The position numbers and the translations under genes were made by a program. Below are positions 1-12,726 of a stretch of 64,000 nucleotides of DNA, piece after piece. Source of the stretch: Sporodiniella umbellata (Eukaryota > Mucoromycota > Mucoromycetes > Mucorales > Rhizopodaceae); contig JAIXMR010000089.1 of assembly GCA_025677835.1 (NCBI GenBank), positions 52,501-116,500 of the forward strand, in the 5' to 3' direction. The stretch's first letter is position 1. The number at the start of each line of letters is the position of its first letter. The notes under the pieces were generated by a model. It was not told where the DNA came from and did no database searches. It saw nothing but the letters and a program-made list of their open reading frames with translations.

Positions 1-699
1 TCTTCTTGAATAATCATTTGTGAATAAAGATCTTGATTGGCTTTACGCAACTGTTCGATTTGACATTTGAAATCTTCTTCTTTCTCTACCGTCTGTTTGA
101 CTGTAGGGCAAAGGTTGTCAGTAAGAGAAAGAGAACGAGAGCTTAACTTACTGTATTCCAATGTACGTTCAATGATGGTCCCTTTCGAAGGCCGACGGTC
201 GTTCTGGATGTTGGGTAAAGAGAGCGCGAGCTGTTGAAGTTTCGTATTGAGCGATTCACGTCGGGCTCTTTCGATTGCGTTATGTTCAGCGCGTTTTTGA
301 GCTTTTTCAGCCTTGTTGGGCATCACGTCACTATAGAAGGTGCCTTCCTGAGGTAGAAGATAACTAAGAAGGGTTAGGAAAAAAGAAGAAAAAAGGAGTG
401 TGGCTTATTACTTTGGATAGTCCATTAGAAAGGGATCTTCGGGTGAAAAATCTTGAAGACAATAGTTCTGTGCAGGATAGTTCACTTTTTTTTTTTTTTA
501 AAAGGGGGGAGGGAGGGGTTAGCGAGATAGGAAAAGGTGAAAAGGGAGGCTTACTTGTGTATAGGCTGGCTTGTTCACGTTGCCAGAGAGCCAACTGTTG
601 AAGCTTCAAAAGTCTTTCTACTTCTTTTTGTTGCGTCCAGCCTTTGTGCTGTGGGTTGTAAACGTTGGAGTGTTCAAACTGTTCCCGTACTGAATTCAT
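1..699 (-). CDS. bHLH-leucine zipper transcription factor (C-terminal part cut by window edge)
   Basis: Likely a nuclear DNA-binding regulator that recognises E-box-type sites as a dimer. I read four exons on the minus strand: 555-699, 412-484, 152-363 and 1-100, joined by GT-AG introns of 70, 48 and 51 bases whose phases agree. The joined product starts MNSVREQFEH, passes through an acidic/tyrosine-rich stretch (PEDPFLMDYP), then has the basic region KRAEHNAIERARRESLN with the H-E-R residues of E-box binders, a helix-loop-helix (LALSLPN, loop NDRRPSK, GTIIERTLEYI) and a run of heptad-like leucines. The first intron's acceptor follows a run of A, which is unusual, so the exon 1 to exon 2 join is less certain. 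The family is clear from the bHLH; the specific orthologue is not. Confidence 0.82.
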
Positions 700-802
700 T
701 TTAACGAGTCAAGATCTGGCAATAATAATAATAAAAAAAGATAAAGAAGATGAAAAAAAAATAAAAGAGTATCTTAACAAAAAAAAAGCATTCCAAAAAA
801 AG

Positions 803-856
<54 letters not shown>

Positions 857-1288
857 AGAAGAAAAAAAAGCGTTGCTTTTATACAAAGTGAGTGCACAGA
901 TAGTGAGAAAACCTTAATTGACAAAAATAAATAAAAACTTGTCACCCAATCACAACGTGCTCTCGTATCCACTTTAATTCACTGGGGACCTTTCAAGCCC
1001 GGTTACACCGTCTGTCAATAGCAACCAAGACAAGACGTATTAAGAAAGATGGATTTCATTGTCAGAAGTGAGAAAGATTTTATTTTTTTTTTATTTTTAT
1101 TTTTTTCTTGTTTGCTCGTCATGATGTGCCACGGTACACAAGCCTTCAAGCGACATGCCAGTGTCAAGCTATCTTTCTTTTTTGCCAGAGTGTTTTGATC
1201 GATGTTACACTAAATAAAGTGGATAGCGAACGTCTGTGTTGAGCACTAAAATAGTAATCGTTACCCCAGGCGAGAGAAAGAAAAAGAG

Positions 1289-1319
<31 letters not shown>

Positions 1320-1816
1320 AAGCGATGTTTTACACAAAATAGACTTGAGCTACTGTCCGTGGTGCGTTGGGTAACGTAAGTGAACGATGTCATTTGGGCG
1401 CAGCCAAATGAATAAATAAACAAAGTGCAAGACACATGTCAATCACTTTGTTTCGGCTCTTGTTCTTTTTTGGGGTCCAAAACGTTGTTGTTTCCGGTTC
1501 TAGAGTTTCAAAGAGAAAGAGCAATTTTAAGGTTGAACCCCGTTCGAAAATAAGTTTGGGATACACATTTCTCAGGGACTTTTTATTTACAGTCAACTTC
1601 CGATATTTATTTCTAAACCGGCCCAACATCGCCCTCCCCCAGACCCATCTTGCCTTATAACACCTTTGACACTCTAGAACCTCTCTTTATTTATTTTCAA
1701 GGGCTGGTGGTGTCCAGCCCTTGAAAAAGAAAAAAAAAAAAAAAAAAAAGTTCTTGTTTGTAGTTTATCCTGAATACTCCGCTAGCAGAAAGTTGTTTTT
1801 TTTTTTTTTTTGGAAA

Positions 1817-1854
<38 letters not shown>

Positions 1855-2694
1855 CAGTTATCATCATCACACAGAATGAGTGGTTAATGAATGAGTCACT
1901 TTCTTTATTCTAGACAGCGTCTGTTTTTATAGAACGCAATCATCATCATACTAATAATCAATAGTATTGAGCGATTTTAAGTGGTTTACAATGAAAAAGG
2001 TGTGATAACAAAAAAAAAAAAAAAAAAACTTTAAACTATCGGTTCAAAAAGAAATAGGGGAAAAACGCTTCCGAGCGTTGTACACAAATGTCTGTTCACT
2101 CACCTAAAAATAACCAAAGTTGCTTTATTCAATCAAGACTTTTAAAAACACTAAAACTATCGTTTTTTAATAAAACAAGGCACTTTTTTTAAAAAAAAAA
2201 AAAAAAAACGGTTTTATTTATTTTCATGGTAGGGCAAGATAAACTCACCAGGCAATATCCGCTATTTTAAAATCACGAGAAAAAAAAAATAAAAACAAAA
2301 ATAAACAAGTCCAAGGCTACGATTGGTTCTATGCATGTCATCTACCTTAGACTGTTTATTTCACATTGATTGTTCTCAAAACCGGTTTCTGAAAAGGAGA
2401 ATGCAACACTCAAGAGTGGGTTGTTTACCCAGAATATACTTGGCTAATTAACATGCACGCAGTTTCTTTTTTAGAAAGAGTTTGAATGAAATTGGAATTT
2501 TCATTTTCATTTTTTTTTGTGTGTGTGTGTGTGATCACATACAGTAGAAAGCTCATAGATATACTACGTGGGTTAGGATTACCCTACGTGGGTCATAAAA
2601 ATAGAGTGATTTATTTACGCAGACAAAAACCAGTTGTGCCATAGAGAGAAATAAAAAGATGCAAACAAAAATAAAAGAAAATATCAAACTTCTT
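700..2694. other. Intergenic spacer with simple repeats, no gene seen
   Basis: Two kilobases upstream of the bHLH gene and downstream of the zinc-finger gene. It holds a run of 50 A at 803-852, a GA-rich microsatellite around 1297-1320, an (AAT)n run of about eleven copies at 1817-1851, several runs of 15 or more T or A, and a GT run near 2520. Open frames on both strands around 1390-1660 have no recognisable composition and I do not call them genes. Confidence 0.7.
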
Positions 2695-3285
2695 TCAACA
2701 TTCTTTGCCAGTCTTTCGATGGGTTCGAATATGTTGGTTCAGGTTATCTGAACGGGCAAATTTCTTTTGGCATGTCGTATAGGGACACACGTAAGGCTTT
2801 TCTTTGGTATGAATGGAACGCATATGACGCTTGACATGTTCCTGACGGCCAAACATTTTACCGCACGCTTTGAATTCGCAAGCAAATGTCTTTTCTTCCG
2901 GTACACTGTTTGTTTTCTTGACTCGACGCTTCATCGTCGCCCGTCGTCGCCCGCTTGCCCACACTTCCTCTTCAGCACACGAGATGGGTGACGCAGCGGC
3001 TGAGCTTGTAAAATAGTCCGAGACAGGTGTGCCTTCGGAGCATGAAGAACTAGAAGAATCATGCGCCGGTGGTGAGGGCAGGCTGCTGATGGGGTGATAA
3101 TAGCTTGGATAGGAAAGGAAAGGATCATAGGCTGAGTATTCTTGTTTAATCACTGAATCCATCGCAAGGTAAGGTAGGTGTTCTAATACGCTGTTGGGCT
3201 GTGCATGGTTTTTTTGGCTTGTCTCGATAGCATCAAAGTTTTGGCTTAACCAAGCAAGAGACCATACGTTGTTATCGTTAAACAT
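2695..3285 (-). CDS. Two-finger C2H2 transcription factor, MSN2/MSN4-like finger pair
   Basis: A 197-residue protein with a serine-rich N-terminal half and two tandem C2H2 zinc fingers at the C-terminus (roughly residues 135-193). Finger 1 reads CEFKACGKMFGRQEHVKRH with a following H, and finger 2 CPYTTCQKKFARSDNLNQH with a following H. The linker HTKEKPY is the classic type. The finger pair near the C-terminus and the RSDNL recognition helix resemble fungal stress-response factors of the MSN2/MSN4 group, which bind short C/A-rich elements; that assignment rests on the finger layout only. I chose MFNDNN as the start because upstream in-frame codons are encoded by long T runs. Intronless, minus strand. 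Confidence 0.8.
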   Translation of the reverse strand: MFNDNNVWSLAWLSQNFDAIETSQKNHAQPNSVLEHLPYLAMDSVIKQEYSAYDPFLSYPSYYHPISSLPSPPAHDSSSSSCSEGTPVSDYFTSSAAASPISCAEEEVWASGRRRATMKRRVKKTNSVPEEKTFACEFKACGKMFGRQEHVKRHMRSIHTKEKPYVCPYTTCQKKFARSDNLNQHIRTHRKTGKEC

Positions 3286-3853
3286 GATTTCAAAAAGTCT
3301 GTTGAAATAAAAAAAAAAAAAAAAAAAAAAAAAAAAGAAAAAGAATCTACTTTTTAAAAGAAAATGAAAAAAAAAAAAAAAAAAAAAAAAAAACATGCTT
3401 TTTATATCTACTTTTTTTTTTTTTTTTTTTCTATGCGTGTGCATATATTTGTATGTATATATAGATGGATGGATAGATAGATATATATTTAGACAAGCGC
3501 TTGAATGTCGGGTAAGGGGTATCCGATACTACTCTTTGTTTTTATTTTCTTTCTTACGGTTACATTTGACTAATTAAAGCATAAACTGATCGGCCTCCCT
3601 TCTTTTCTATTGACAATGTTTGTTCTTTTGCTCCTTGACAAGATTGCTTTTTAAAGCTCCCTTTAGAATAACCCCTCTTCTTCCTCCTCCTCTTTTTAAT
3701 TGATTGCATTTTAAACTATTATCGGAAAGTCTAATTGGCACCTTATTTTAATACGCATGTGTGGTACAAAGATAAGCACGAGCCCTCTCCGCTACACCCT
3801 CCCCCTTATTCTTGTCCGATATAAATAAAGAGAGATACATCAATTTCTAATAT
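3286..3853. other. Promoter-side spacer of the zinc-finger gene
   Basis: Contains three long A or T runs (3308-3336, 3369-3392, 3411-3430), a GATA/GGAT-rich stretch at 3463-3485 and no credible coding sequence. It lies between the start of the C2H2 factor and the 3' end of the LMBD1 gene; both are on the minus strand. Confidence 0.6.
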
Positions 3854-5972
3854 TTATTGATTGTCAGCATGATGCCGGTGATAGAAATGATGTGAGTGAT
3901 GACCATCCAATAGACCTTGTTCTTCACTGTCTTCTTGATGTACCCATTCCTGAGGGGATTTGAACAGAGCCACCAGGAAACCAAACACAAAGGTGACCAG
4001 AAAGGCCCATTGAGAATAGTAGTAGACCCAACCAAAAAGGGGAGTATTTAAGCTGATGCGATCCAATAGAACCGAAGTCGTCGTGGGTGTACATATGTCT
4101 ATAGCATGGCCTTCCATGAGTATCGGAAACCTTTTTGTTTTTTAAAAACCTATCGATAAATACCTGCAGGCCCATAGATATCACAAGGAATGATCTCTTC
4201 TTCTCTACCCGTACAGTCTCGTTCTTCGCCTTCTAAATAATTACACTATATAAACAAACGATGAATGTGACGTGTACACAAAAGGTCGATCTTTACATAG
4301 ACTTGACTACCAAAATGTGTGTAACCGGGTGCGAGTGTGGATGTAAACGTATAAACAAAGGCCAAGAGTCCCAGCGTGGAGAGTAAGGTGGTGATCAAGA
4401 GACCTTGCGGTGCCGTGGCTCTGCGTCGGATACGATACAGAGTCACCCACAGAAACTTGACCCCGAGACGGGTGATGCCCATCACTGTAGCCAAGAAAAA
4501 GTAAACGATGAACAAGAGCAACCATCCGTAATCGATCGGAAACGCTCGCTGGAGTCCGGTAAAGATATAATCGGTCAGACTCAAGAGCTCTGTATGGCCT
4601 ATCAGGTAGCCACAATCTGAGCCACAGACCGAATAGAGCGACTTGTCAATCCTATTCATCCTCTTAGTCAACGACCGATCACTCTCTATCTCACTTACAG
4701 CGTCACAAACAGACATCCCATCAGGATCCACGTCCAGAACAAGAGCAAAAGGCCGATAAAAGTCTATAGAAAGTAAATATATGTACACCACTAATAAACA
4801 AGTAAGCGTACTCTAAAGGGATGGATCAATCGCAAGATTCTTCCAAACAAGGTATGTTCTTCCTCTTGTACTTCAGCCAAGAGTCGCAAGATGATTCTGT
4901 CCTCCAAAACGATCAGATCACTCCTTTTTTTTTTTTTTTTTTTTTCCTGTTTTCTTTCTACCTTTCTTCATCTTTATAATTGGCCAACAGGGTACGATCG
5001 TGTGTTTTGGGTGTCTTTTTGGATCCTGCATATTTTTGTTCAATCAACTTTTGTTGTTCCCGAACATGAATCAGCTTTTGATTGATCTCATCGTGTCTGA
5101 TCTCACTCTTGTTTTTTCCTTTGATCAGCTTGAAAGGAATCAGGGACAAACCAGGCGCCTTTGAAGAAAAATAATAAAAAATAAAAATAAGCTTTGATAA
5201 GGTGAACATGCCCTACTTACCGTATAAACGATAAAGACAGCCATGCCTGCGATCAATAGACAGCCCACGACAAACCAGAAAGCTTTGGCGCCATCTAGAT
5301 TGGGTGTTAATACCAATCTCCTCCCTCCTTCTTTTTCGTTTTGTCTTACTGCTTTCATCCAACAGGTTCATAAACCATTCGAGTTCAACCGGTAATGGGT
5401 ACCGGTTGGGTTTGATCAAAAGCGCGAAAAAGAAAAAGAATACACCCCAGAAAGCAAAGAAAAGACTATACTTGAACGCGGTCGAGGTTCTTTTCTGAAC
5501 CTCGTACTCTTCATAGTAAGCGTACGTAAAGGGCAACAGAAAAAAACAGAGCAAGACGATAAAGCCATAAAAAACTATCTATAGACATAAGAGACCGTAG
5601 CCGAGAGGGATACTCATTACCATAGTATAAAAGCTGAACTCCCAACGCCATCCAATAGATAAACGAAGGGTCTGCCCAGTCTTTCTTGAGTCCGGTAGAA
5701 ACATCTACCGTGTTGGATACCAAAAACACATCCAAAGGCACCAAGGCAACCGCACCACCCACAAGCGTTAAACCCACGATCGTCACCACCGTCGCCGTCA
5801 TCTCCGACTCTCTCAGACTTTGATAATGTCTGGTAAACAATACGTTAAATACACCTAAAGCCTATTCTAAATCTGGTTATATTTCCCCCCTCTCTCTCTC
5901 TTTCTCTCTTTTTTTGTTTACAAAGATAGCTCCAGCAAAAATAACCCATGCCAAATACGGAGCGGTAGGCAT
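3854..5972 (-). CDS. LMBRD1-like: Probable lysosomal/vacuolar cobalamin transporter, LMBD1 family
   Basis: A polytopic membrane protein of the LIMR/LMBR1 family, whose animal member LMBD1 is needed for cobalamin exit from lysosomes. Several exons on the minus strand encode the features of the fungal family: ALVPLDVFLVSNTVDVSTGL followed by KKDWADPSF, then LLPFTYAYYEEYE, a central loop, LSLTDYIFTGLQRAFPIDY with a long hydrophobic segment, and the C-terminal ISLNTPLFGWVYYYSQW with a last membrane helix. At least one splice junction can be read exactly: LLYY joins VFYGFIVLLC. The first exon is ambiguous. MPTAPYLAWVIFAGAIF (start 5972) is hydrophobic and family-like, but its donor phase does not match the next exon, whereas an overlapping frame (MGYFCWSYL) does. 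It ends in a histidine-rich tail. Function is inferred from family. Confidence 0.85.
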
Positions 5973-6384
5973 TTTTTTTTTTTTTTTTTTTTTCAGAAAA
6001 AAAGGAGGAAAAATGGAAAAAGAAAAAACTAGACAGAAAAAAGACAGGCTGTTTTTCAAAATAATAATAATAAAAAAAAAAGGCGCTGTGACGTACGATG
6101 GTATAGAAAACGTAAAAAAAAAAAAATAAAGTCATTGATTCTTTATAAAACATACTTCTTGACGTTTTCTAAAGAGTATGTGTGGTTTTTTTTTTTGTTT
6201 TTTTTTTTTTTTGTTTTTTTTTTTTTTTTTTTGGATTTTGAAAGCTGTCAAAAATAGATTGTAAAGTAAGGAGGTGTGTGATGTTCAAAAGATAGGGGTA
6301 GAGGGGATCAGAGTGACGCATGAACTTTTTTATCCAAAATAAACTTAGACTTTTCAAAGGTGACACCGAACAGGTTCAATTTCC

Positions 6385-6433
<49 letters not shown>

Positions 6434-7030
6434 TGAATCCCAAACCTAGTTTTAGTTGACAAATGTTTATTCGTTGATTAAAATGAAACGAAACCAAAAA
6501 GGTTAGGTTTTGAATTCTCTCTCTCTTTATTATTATTGATTTCAACAAAAAAAGGAGGCATTGAGAAATACTTTTTTTTTTTTTTAAAGGGGAGCACAGA
6601 ATGACATACCAGCCACTTTTGTCAAGTAAAAAGAAGCCTTTTTTGTAAAGCGTTGCAACAAGGCAGAGGACTACCCTTGATCTTTCTCCTTTTCTTTAAT
6701 TATATTCTTAAAAAAAAAAAAAAAAAAAATACACCTCAGAGCAACAAAGAAAAGTACAAACAACCCCTATTTTTTTTTTTTTTTTTTTTTTTTTTTGGTT
6801 ACCCAAACAATAATAATCAAAATCTTCATCCGTAAACAACGTTGATTACATGTGGACGGAAATATCCGATAAAACTCCATTTTTTGTTTTGTTTTCAGAT
6901 GATTATTTTGGTTGTAGAGCCGAAGAGTGCATTGCGATGCAAACTCTTTTGTTCAGGGGTTCAGGGGAAAGTTCAAGGTGTTTGATAGGCTCAACAGATT
7001 AGGTTTAATTGTTTATTTATTTGTAAAAAG
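5973..7030. other. Intergenic spacer, simple repeats only
   Basis: Between LMBD1 and the 3' end of DOP1. It contains T runs near 6187-6232, an (AG)n run at about 6390-6427, further A/T runs at 6711-6729 and 6771-6796, and no coding sequence I can support. Confidence 0.6.
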
Positions 7031-10000
7031 TTAGTTTTCAACTGTGGTATCTACATCGCCTTCTAATAAATCTGTCAGCAATAAGCTTTCTATAAACGGG
7101 AGATCCGGCTGGGCTAACGTGAACGAGGATTGGTACACATAGAGGCCTACGTGTTCAATAAAGAACGAGAGTTGATGAAGTGAGCCTATGCTGTGCATGG
7201 TAAGCATCGGACGCCTCAAGGACCCTGATGACGGTGTGGTGGTTTCCATTAAGGAAATTGCGGATATATCCTAGAGATAGAGTTACATATCCATCATGGT
7301 CCTTGAATTACTTACCATTGGATTAGGTAAAGCCATCATTTTCTCATCAAGTAACTCTAGGATAGGCATAGGGCCTGTCTCGCTACGTTTGATCACAGTG
7401 TCTACCGTGTCGCGAATAAAGATCCATTGATAACTAGCACACATTAGTATCCATCGGTGGTTTGGTCTATACACATTACATTTGAAAGGAGTCTAGCTCC
7501 AGAGTACATAAAAGGTCTAGAAATTTACATCCGGCAAGTGCCATCTGAGCTTCTTCCGGTCGGTAATCAAAATCATTATAAACAAACGAATTAAACAATC
7601 GCATCTAGAATCCGATGAGACTACTGCAGAAGGCGCTTTTTTTTTTTTTTTTTTTTTTTTTTTTGGAATAGAAAGATTTACCAGTTCAGTGATCAACACA
7701 GGCCAAAAGTTCATTAAATGCTTTTGAGAGAACCGGACAAGCATAATTCTCAAACAAAGATAGATCTCAATATGAACCATTTCTCCATGTTCTAGCTTGA
7801 GTAGCTCTACGATCTTTTCTTGAATCACTGGGAGTTGTGGTACGTACTGATCCACACTGCCTGCAAACAAAACAAACGACAGTCGGCGTAGGTTCATGGC
7901 TCCATTCAATATCTCTTGATCCTTGTTGGAAAAGAAGGTGGTGGATGGCGAGATGGTCGTTCGACTCATCAACTCTCCAAATCTTTCCTTCTCAATTGAA
8001 AACGCGGTCTGGATCACCGTTTTCCATTTCTTGGCTGCCAAAGGGGTCATGTAAAAGAATCTGGGGTCAATAAACATATCCCATACTTCCTTTCGCCAGG
8101 TCTTGTACGTAAATGGCATGTACGCCATTTCACACAGTTGGTTCAAAATCACCATACTTCGACTAATAAAACCTCTCTGGTTTAAATATACACACACGTC
8201 TGTTTGTATTTATCAAAGTAATTTCTTTGTTTTTTTTTTTTTTCAAATTACCTTTTCGATTTCATGGAAGGTACAATCACATAGTAGACTAGATTATTCA
8301 ACAGTGAATTGATCTTGTCATTATCACCCACCAACTGTCTTAGACGAGGGATTACATGGTTGGCCAAGTACTGGTTAATCTGGTTAATCAGGCTATCCTC
8401 ACGCGTCTTCCAACTCGCTTTTTTCTCTAGATCAGATACGTTGCTTGTCGACAGATTCTTTTCTTCGTTCAAAAGCGAATCAGCTGTATGCACAGACGAT
8501 GCATCATCCGTCGCACTCTCCTCGTACACCGTCGTAGGACGTCGGATCCATAGACTCTGATCGAGCGCCTTGCCGGCTATCAAGATGCAGTAATCCACAC
8601 AACGTTGGTAAAGGTCTTGCGCATCCCTTCGAATCCTTCGGTCTTTCTCATACCCTTCTGAAAGACTCAGCTCTTCCAACGCCACCGTCAGGAATCGCAT
8701 CAGACCTGGCAAAAACGCTTTGAATGTACTGGCCTGAGAGAGATAATCTTTGGCAAACGAATGAATAATGGGCCATAAGATCACCATCGATTCCGGTTTT
8801 TTCATATAACCACAATAAATCTCGGCGAACCTCAAAAGAGATGTGTCCGTGCTATGGATACGTTTGCTTAGTGTTTGTTTTTAAGAAAAAAAAAAAAAAA
8901 AAAAAAAAAATCAATCAATCCATCTTTTACTTACAGTTTTCCAAAACGCAAGATATGACGCCTTCGGTTCTGATAGGTACCTGGCGTTCTCTGTCGAATA
9001 CTATCGAGCAAGATGGATACAATATACTCGGGTGTACTTGAAGGCGTGACAGATAAAACGTCCAAGGGTAAATAATCAAACGCTTTTTCATCCATCTGTT
9101 GTTGTTCGAGTTCTAAGGCCAAGGGGTTTTCAATAAAAAAAATCTCGGTAAAAGCCTCGGTGACATCCACAGCCGAGTATCGAAACAGTTTTTCGAAAAT
9201 CGTCTCTAGCTTACCCTTGACATGGTCTGCTGCACATGAAAAGGTATGGAGAATGGCTTCTGCTCTGGCATCGCCTAACGACTGCAAGGTCAAAGCACTC
9301 CACTGAGGCTTTCTAAACACACGCCAGAGATCCAATACGATATGCAGCATCACAGGCAAATGATATAAAATCACATCGCGTGGCTAGAGATTCGTATGAA
9401 TGGGTAGCGTTCTTTTTTTTTTTTTCTGATTACCTTTTCATGTTTTTGATTCTCATGTACAAATTGAGCAAATCCAGAAAGCCCTGAGCTTTTTTCGGGT
9501 AAGAGAGGGATGGGCATTTCCAGTTGTCGATGAAGAAACCAACTGTCGCTCAAGTGCTTTTCTGTCAGACAAAACATGACCATCTGTTCAAAGCTATGAA
9601 GCAAGATCAAGATTTCTTTTTCGGTGGACTCTACCGGCGCCCCTAGATCAGGGATTTCATGCACCGCAGCCTGGAGCAGGCCACATCTGGCGTAGATCTG
9701 ATGACAGAGACAGATCAGGATAGGAACCATGATATGCTGAAATCCATGTTTAAGAGAGGGTAGCGCGGCAGATACGAAATCGGACCAATGTATCAACATC
9801 GGTCGGTGGCTCGGGAGCGTCAATGCATCGATCACAATCTTAACAAAGAGGTCTGAGCTTGTCTGGATCAACAGGATGGCCTCGTTTGTCTCGCCTTCAC
9901 TCTTGGTGACCTCGCTCCCGGTCGACGCCTGCCGTTGGTGCTTCCGAGCTTCATGGGCTTGTTCGGAGGTAAGAGCAAGCGTGGAATGAAGCAACTGGAG

Positions 10001-12694
10001 TAAGCGGTACTGCAGGTCAAAGTTTTCTACGCTGATACAGTAAAGAAGCTTATGCAGGCAGCTGATCTGTATCCTCTTTAGCATGCCTATCTCTACTGGC
10101 TCGAGTTCGGTCATCACCAGATAGAGAAAGTCAATCGCATGCAGCTGGATACTACGAATCACCGCTTGAGATACCCCATCGCCCTCATACTCACTCTCTA
10201 AATATCTAGTAGTATACAAAACGTCAGCTGGATTCGAAAACAATGTATGTATCGCGTCGCTGACCTGATAGAAACAAGCACCAAGATATCCAGAAAGGTC
10301 AGTAAGCCTTCCCGTTCATCTACTTTTGTCAGAAATCCACAGATCGCGTCTGACATGGAGCCTTCGGTGTCAACAAAATGACTTTTACAGCTCTTGAGTA
10401 CATTAGAGCCACCGAATCGGAATAGCTGATAGAGTGAGGAGAAGAGGTAGTCAACAACCTCAGCATCAAAAGGTTTCGCGTAAAGATAATAAACGATCTC
10501 TGTCGTCTTGGGTTGTTTGTTCTTTAGCGTCTGTTGATCCCATGCCACCTGTTTCGTTGTACGTCTTTGGATGATCTTTTTGTTTGTCAAGGTCAGGATA
10601 AAAGGCTCCAAGATACGTACATGGCTAGTCAGGTACGACCTTACCCATCTTTCCCCAATGCGTTTCTTGATCGGACTTCCGCCCAACAGGTCTAGCACAA
10701 GCCCCATCGGTCGTGAAAATGTCTGGCTGGCCTGAGGAATACTTTCGGACAGTACCCAGAGAATGCCAAACTTGTCAAAGTTATCAATGCTCTCTTGTTG
10801 AATAAGAAAGTTGCTGACAATTGTCTCTACCTGGTGAGGCGCAGACACGTCAATCAAAAGCCATACAAGTTCTACTGTACGCATATGGAGTAGTTGCGTA
10901 GCGGGTGACAGGAACCCCCAGAGTTTGTCCATCACTTTCTTTACATGCGTCAAAGACCGGAGAACGTTCAAATCCACAAAACGCTTTTGCTTGATGAGCT
11001 GAACTAGGGTAGACAGACTGGCACTGAAAAGACCAAAGACATGTACCTGCTGGCTGCAGTCCAACAGAGCCTTTGTCAGTGCCTGACTCGTTTCAAAAGT
11101 ATCGTCGGCATACTTGGATAGCACATGGATCACTTTACAGGCATTGGACAAAACACGCTCCAGATGGTGTTCGATATGCTTCAAATCCTTTCCTTCCGCA
11201 CCAACATCAATCCCATCCAAAGGGTCTTCTGGCAACACAATGTATTTGTCTATAAACTCGACTAAAAACCGTATCATGTTCTCCGCCACCTCTTTCACAA
11301 GTACCGACCCCCGTATAGGTTCAAAGTTTGGCCTTTTCTGAAGCTGGCACTGGATAGGCTCTTTCATATTCACATTTGACAGGTCGCCTTCATCTTCATT
11401 GACGGCCTCCTGGGTCTCCTCCTTTTGCGTTCTTTCTGCTGTTTTCTGTTGTTGATAACCATAGAACTCTCGAGCGTAATCGACAATGTTGGTACCCGTA
11501 TCGTAATGTCTGCCATCACCTGCCGGGTGCTCTTTCAGTAAGACATGTTCCGGCAGCTGATCTAAAAGAAGCAAGAGAAGCGAAATGCATCTGTCTACGT
11601 GAGATAAACTATCAATGAACGTCGGGCTCTTGAGAGACGTCTGGATTTTTTTGGACATCACGGCCAAGAGCAGTGGAAACTGGGCATGATAAATCTCATC
11701 ATCTGTCAATTTGAATGAAGTCAGGGCGAATTCAATCACTTTTAGTTTTTCCAAAGCTTGCGGTGACGACTTGTTGAGAGGGAAATTAGTATCCAGACAT
11801 TCAAACAGTTTCATACAAATCAAGTAAGGTTCCATCATATCCATCCACATATTGGCAGACTGCATCACTTCTGCGTTGGATTGCGTTTTCTTTAGGCTGA
11901 CAAGGGAATCCATAAAAATGCTGTTCACAATGGGCTGTCCCACCTCGGGTTTATCCATCAGAGAAATCAGTATTTTGTAGGGTCTCTGTAGGTTCGCTTG
12001 CTCTTCATGCAACATGCCTCGTACCGCTTGAGTCGCTGCTTTTTCTGCAAAGGTATTGAAATAAACCATCTGTGCCTGAGCAGAGCTCTCTGTGCTCAAG
12101 AGCCAGGCAAAAAGACGTCTATTGAGTGACATATCCTTTCTTAATACAATGCCTACAGCCGATTTCATCAGGGCAACAAGATCGTTATGGGGTATCATCC
12201 GATGCTTCAATATAAAATTCTGTACTAAGAGTTCCAGCATGCCGCGTTGAACAAGTAGCTGTTGATCGTTCAAAGTAGCTGAGAAGGCACGGATCATCAA
12301 GCTCACATTCTCTTTCCCTCCCAATACCACCGCCACATCCTCTTTGTCAGATATCTTTGGTAGTTTTCGTAACAAGTAATTGAGTAAGGGTGGTCTCAGG
12401 CTGGGGTTGCTGATCATGGCTAACCAAATACATGAATTGAAAAATGGTAGCTCGACTGTATCCGATAATTTCTCTATCAATTCTACAACCTATGCCAAAC
12501 ACTTTTAGTGATCATTCGCTCCCTTTCTCTCTTTTTTTTTTCGTTTACTCTATCAAAATACTCGCTTCCTTCTTCCTCCAAAGCTGGCGCAAGGGCAATT
12601 ATAAATCCACGTATAGCTGATCTCAATCGTCCTTTTAGTGGGAAATAATAGGTTTCAAAAATCGTCAATAGTTGTGGCTAAAGAGGTTTGTTAG

Positions 12695-12726
<32 letters not shown>

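Noticed and set aside
665..972. Open frames on both strands made of lysine or phenylalanine runs
   Set aside because: They are translations of the A/T homopolymer at 803-852 and have no other content.
1390..1660. Overlapping 75-80 codon frames on both strands
   Set aside because: No domain, no splice context and no compositional sign of coding; chance frames in a spacer.
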